Part shown: positions 63,458-64,000 of the stretch, piece after piece
Layout: every line of letters begins with the position of its first letter
Numbering within the stretch: position 1 is the first letter of the stretch
From: Desulfosporosinus metallidurans
GTDB lineage: Bacteria > Bacillota > Desulfitobacteriia > Desulfitobacteriales > Desulfitobacteriaceae
Assembly (NCBI RefSeq): GCF_001936615.1
Contig: NZ_MLBF01000022.1
Span: 1 to 64,000 of the forward strand
Direction of reading: 5' to 3'
Length of the DNA stretch: 64,000 nt
Translations under genes and position numbers: made by a program
Notes under the pieces: generated by a model
Database searches by the model: none
Seen by the model: the letters and a program-made list of their open reading frames with translations, nothing else
Told to the model about the DNA's origin: nothing

Positions 63458-64000
63458 CTATACAAGCCTGACATTTTTATTGGCACGAATATAGCTTTTT
63501 AGTTTATTTCCCAATTCGCTTGTTAATGCATCCACATCTGCTTCAGTGGTCATGAGGGGAGCTGATCTGAAAAGCTCAGTGATTTGGAGATGTTGCGTAA
63601 AGCGAGACGGGGGTTCAATGACAGGTGGGGTTACCGTTACTCCAGATCCAGGGTTAGGGTTAGGACTTGGGATAGGAGGGGGATCGACTGTTTTGGTCTC
63701 GTCGGAGATCATTTCGAAGGACCTTAATTTTAAGATTTCGCTTTCCGTCTTCATGGCTATTGCTTTGTAGAAATTATTGACGGAATCGATTCTATCCAAT
63801 AAATCTTCAAAGGGCTTCTTGATCCGTTCTTGGAAACTGTTGTCTAGCTCAAACTTGCCTAATTCATCCTTTACTTGAGCATAGTCTGCTTGGATTTGAA
63901 CCTTGATCGGTTGGCATTTTTCCTGGAGTAATAGGACGAAACGGTCATTGAACTTAGCAACTAAAGCTGGTAATTGAATAATTTCCGCATAGGGGTTAGG
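63458..64000 (-). CDS. brxC: BREX-1 BrxC ATPase, C-terminal part (5' end beyond window)
   Basis: An open minus-strand frame from the right edge to a stop at 63458 encodes about 180 residues: AEIIQLPALVAKFNDRFVLL, KKPFEDLLDRIDSVNNFYKA, a Pro/Gly-rich linker (PPPIPSPNPNPGSG) and the terminal SELGNKLKSYIRANKNVRLV. This is the helical tail of BrxC (DUF6079), the large AAA protein encoded just before pglX. The ATPase core, brxA and brxB should lie beyond the window. Confidence 0.8.
   Translation of the reverse strand, partial: PNPYAEIIQLPALVAKFNDRFVLLLQEKCQPIKVQIQADYAQVKDELGKFELDNSFQERIKKPFEDLLDRIDSVNNFYKAIAMKTESEILKLRSFEMISDETKTVDPPPIPSPNPNPGSGVTVTPPVIEPPSRFTQHLQITELFRSAPLMTTEADVDALTSELGNKLKSYIRANKNVRLV

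Noticed and set aside
1..64000. CRISPR arrays, tRNA or rRNA genes, intact transposases
   Set aside because: No regularly spaced repeats, cloverleaf-like sequences with CCA ends, rRNA landmarks or DDE/HUH transposase motifs were recognised on either strand.

Overview
The window reads as low-to-mid GC Firmicute chromosome. The gene content fits an anaerobic clostridial lineage of the Peptococcaceae type (Desulfosporosinus or Desulfitobacterium-like): a sigma-54 controlled acyl-CoA operon, a DUF362-ferredoxin protein, a DUF4317 protein, a DUF2680 exported protein and a BREX locus. The genus is an inference from gene types, not from a marker gene. I saw no rRNA, tRNA, CRISPR array or intact insertion sequence.

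Layout. (1) 1-7756, all on the minus strand: a short-chain acyl-CoA module (CaiB-type CoA transferase, two-subunit glutaconate-type CoA transferase, acyl-CoA dehydrogenase, thiolase) behind a near-consensus -24/-12 promoter, with its likely activator (CBS-CBS-PAS-PAS-AAA+-Fis) directly upstream. (2) 7948-11272: HD protein, ribonuclease Z, a DUF1992 protein and a MntA/HepT (nucleotidyltransferase/HEPN) pair bracketed by two copies of one palindrome. (3) 11600-13000: a gene graveyard with broken pieces of a DbpA-type helicase, a radical-SAM/DUF4130 pair and an APC permease. (4) 13303-29556, all minus: a sugar catabolic cluster with a TauABC-like importer, a two-component system, NagB-like, NagA, class II aldolase, PFK, TIM paralogue, LarA-like protein, TauE/SafE exporter, GPI, PMI and aldo-keto reductase. 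No sugar kinase or PTS is present, while sulfonate-type importer and exporter genes are. I propose that it degrades a C6-sulfonated (amino)sugar, with the sulfonate standing in for the 6-phosphate. (5) 29557-42060: mixed genes (Fic, DUF2680, pRiA4b ORF-3, DUF4317, DUF362-ferredoxin, Uma2, OYE/flavin reductase/HxlR) between many decayed genes (mntA 5' end, SDR, queC, MBL-fold, DUF3427 helicase, Nudix). (6) 42418-64000, all minus: a defence island. A BREX type 1 backbone (brxC tail, pglX, pglZ, brxL) carries inserted cassettes: a Mokosh-II-like helicase-PLD protein, an ATPase-PIN pair, an ATPase-DUF4276 pair, a GNAT protein and a PD-(D/E)XK-like protein. It ends in a decayed Wadjet-type (TIGR02678/02680/02679) SMC system.

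How the parts work together. The BREX core would give methylation-based self/non-self discrimination, and the inserted modules look like additional or back-up anti-phage effectors. A diverged second copy of the 3' end of pglX lies exactly downstream of the helicase-PLD gene, which marks that gene as a cassette brought in by recombination at the pglX end. The sugar cluster is internally coherent as import, deacetylation, deamination/isomerisation, phosphorylation, aldol cleavage, reduction and export. Repeated internal deletions in unrelated genes (queC, DUF3427 helicase, JetC) suggest ongoing deletion-driven decay across the accessory parts.
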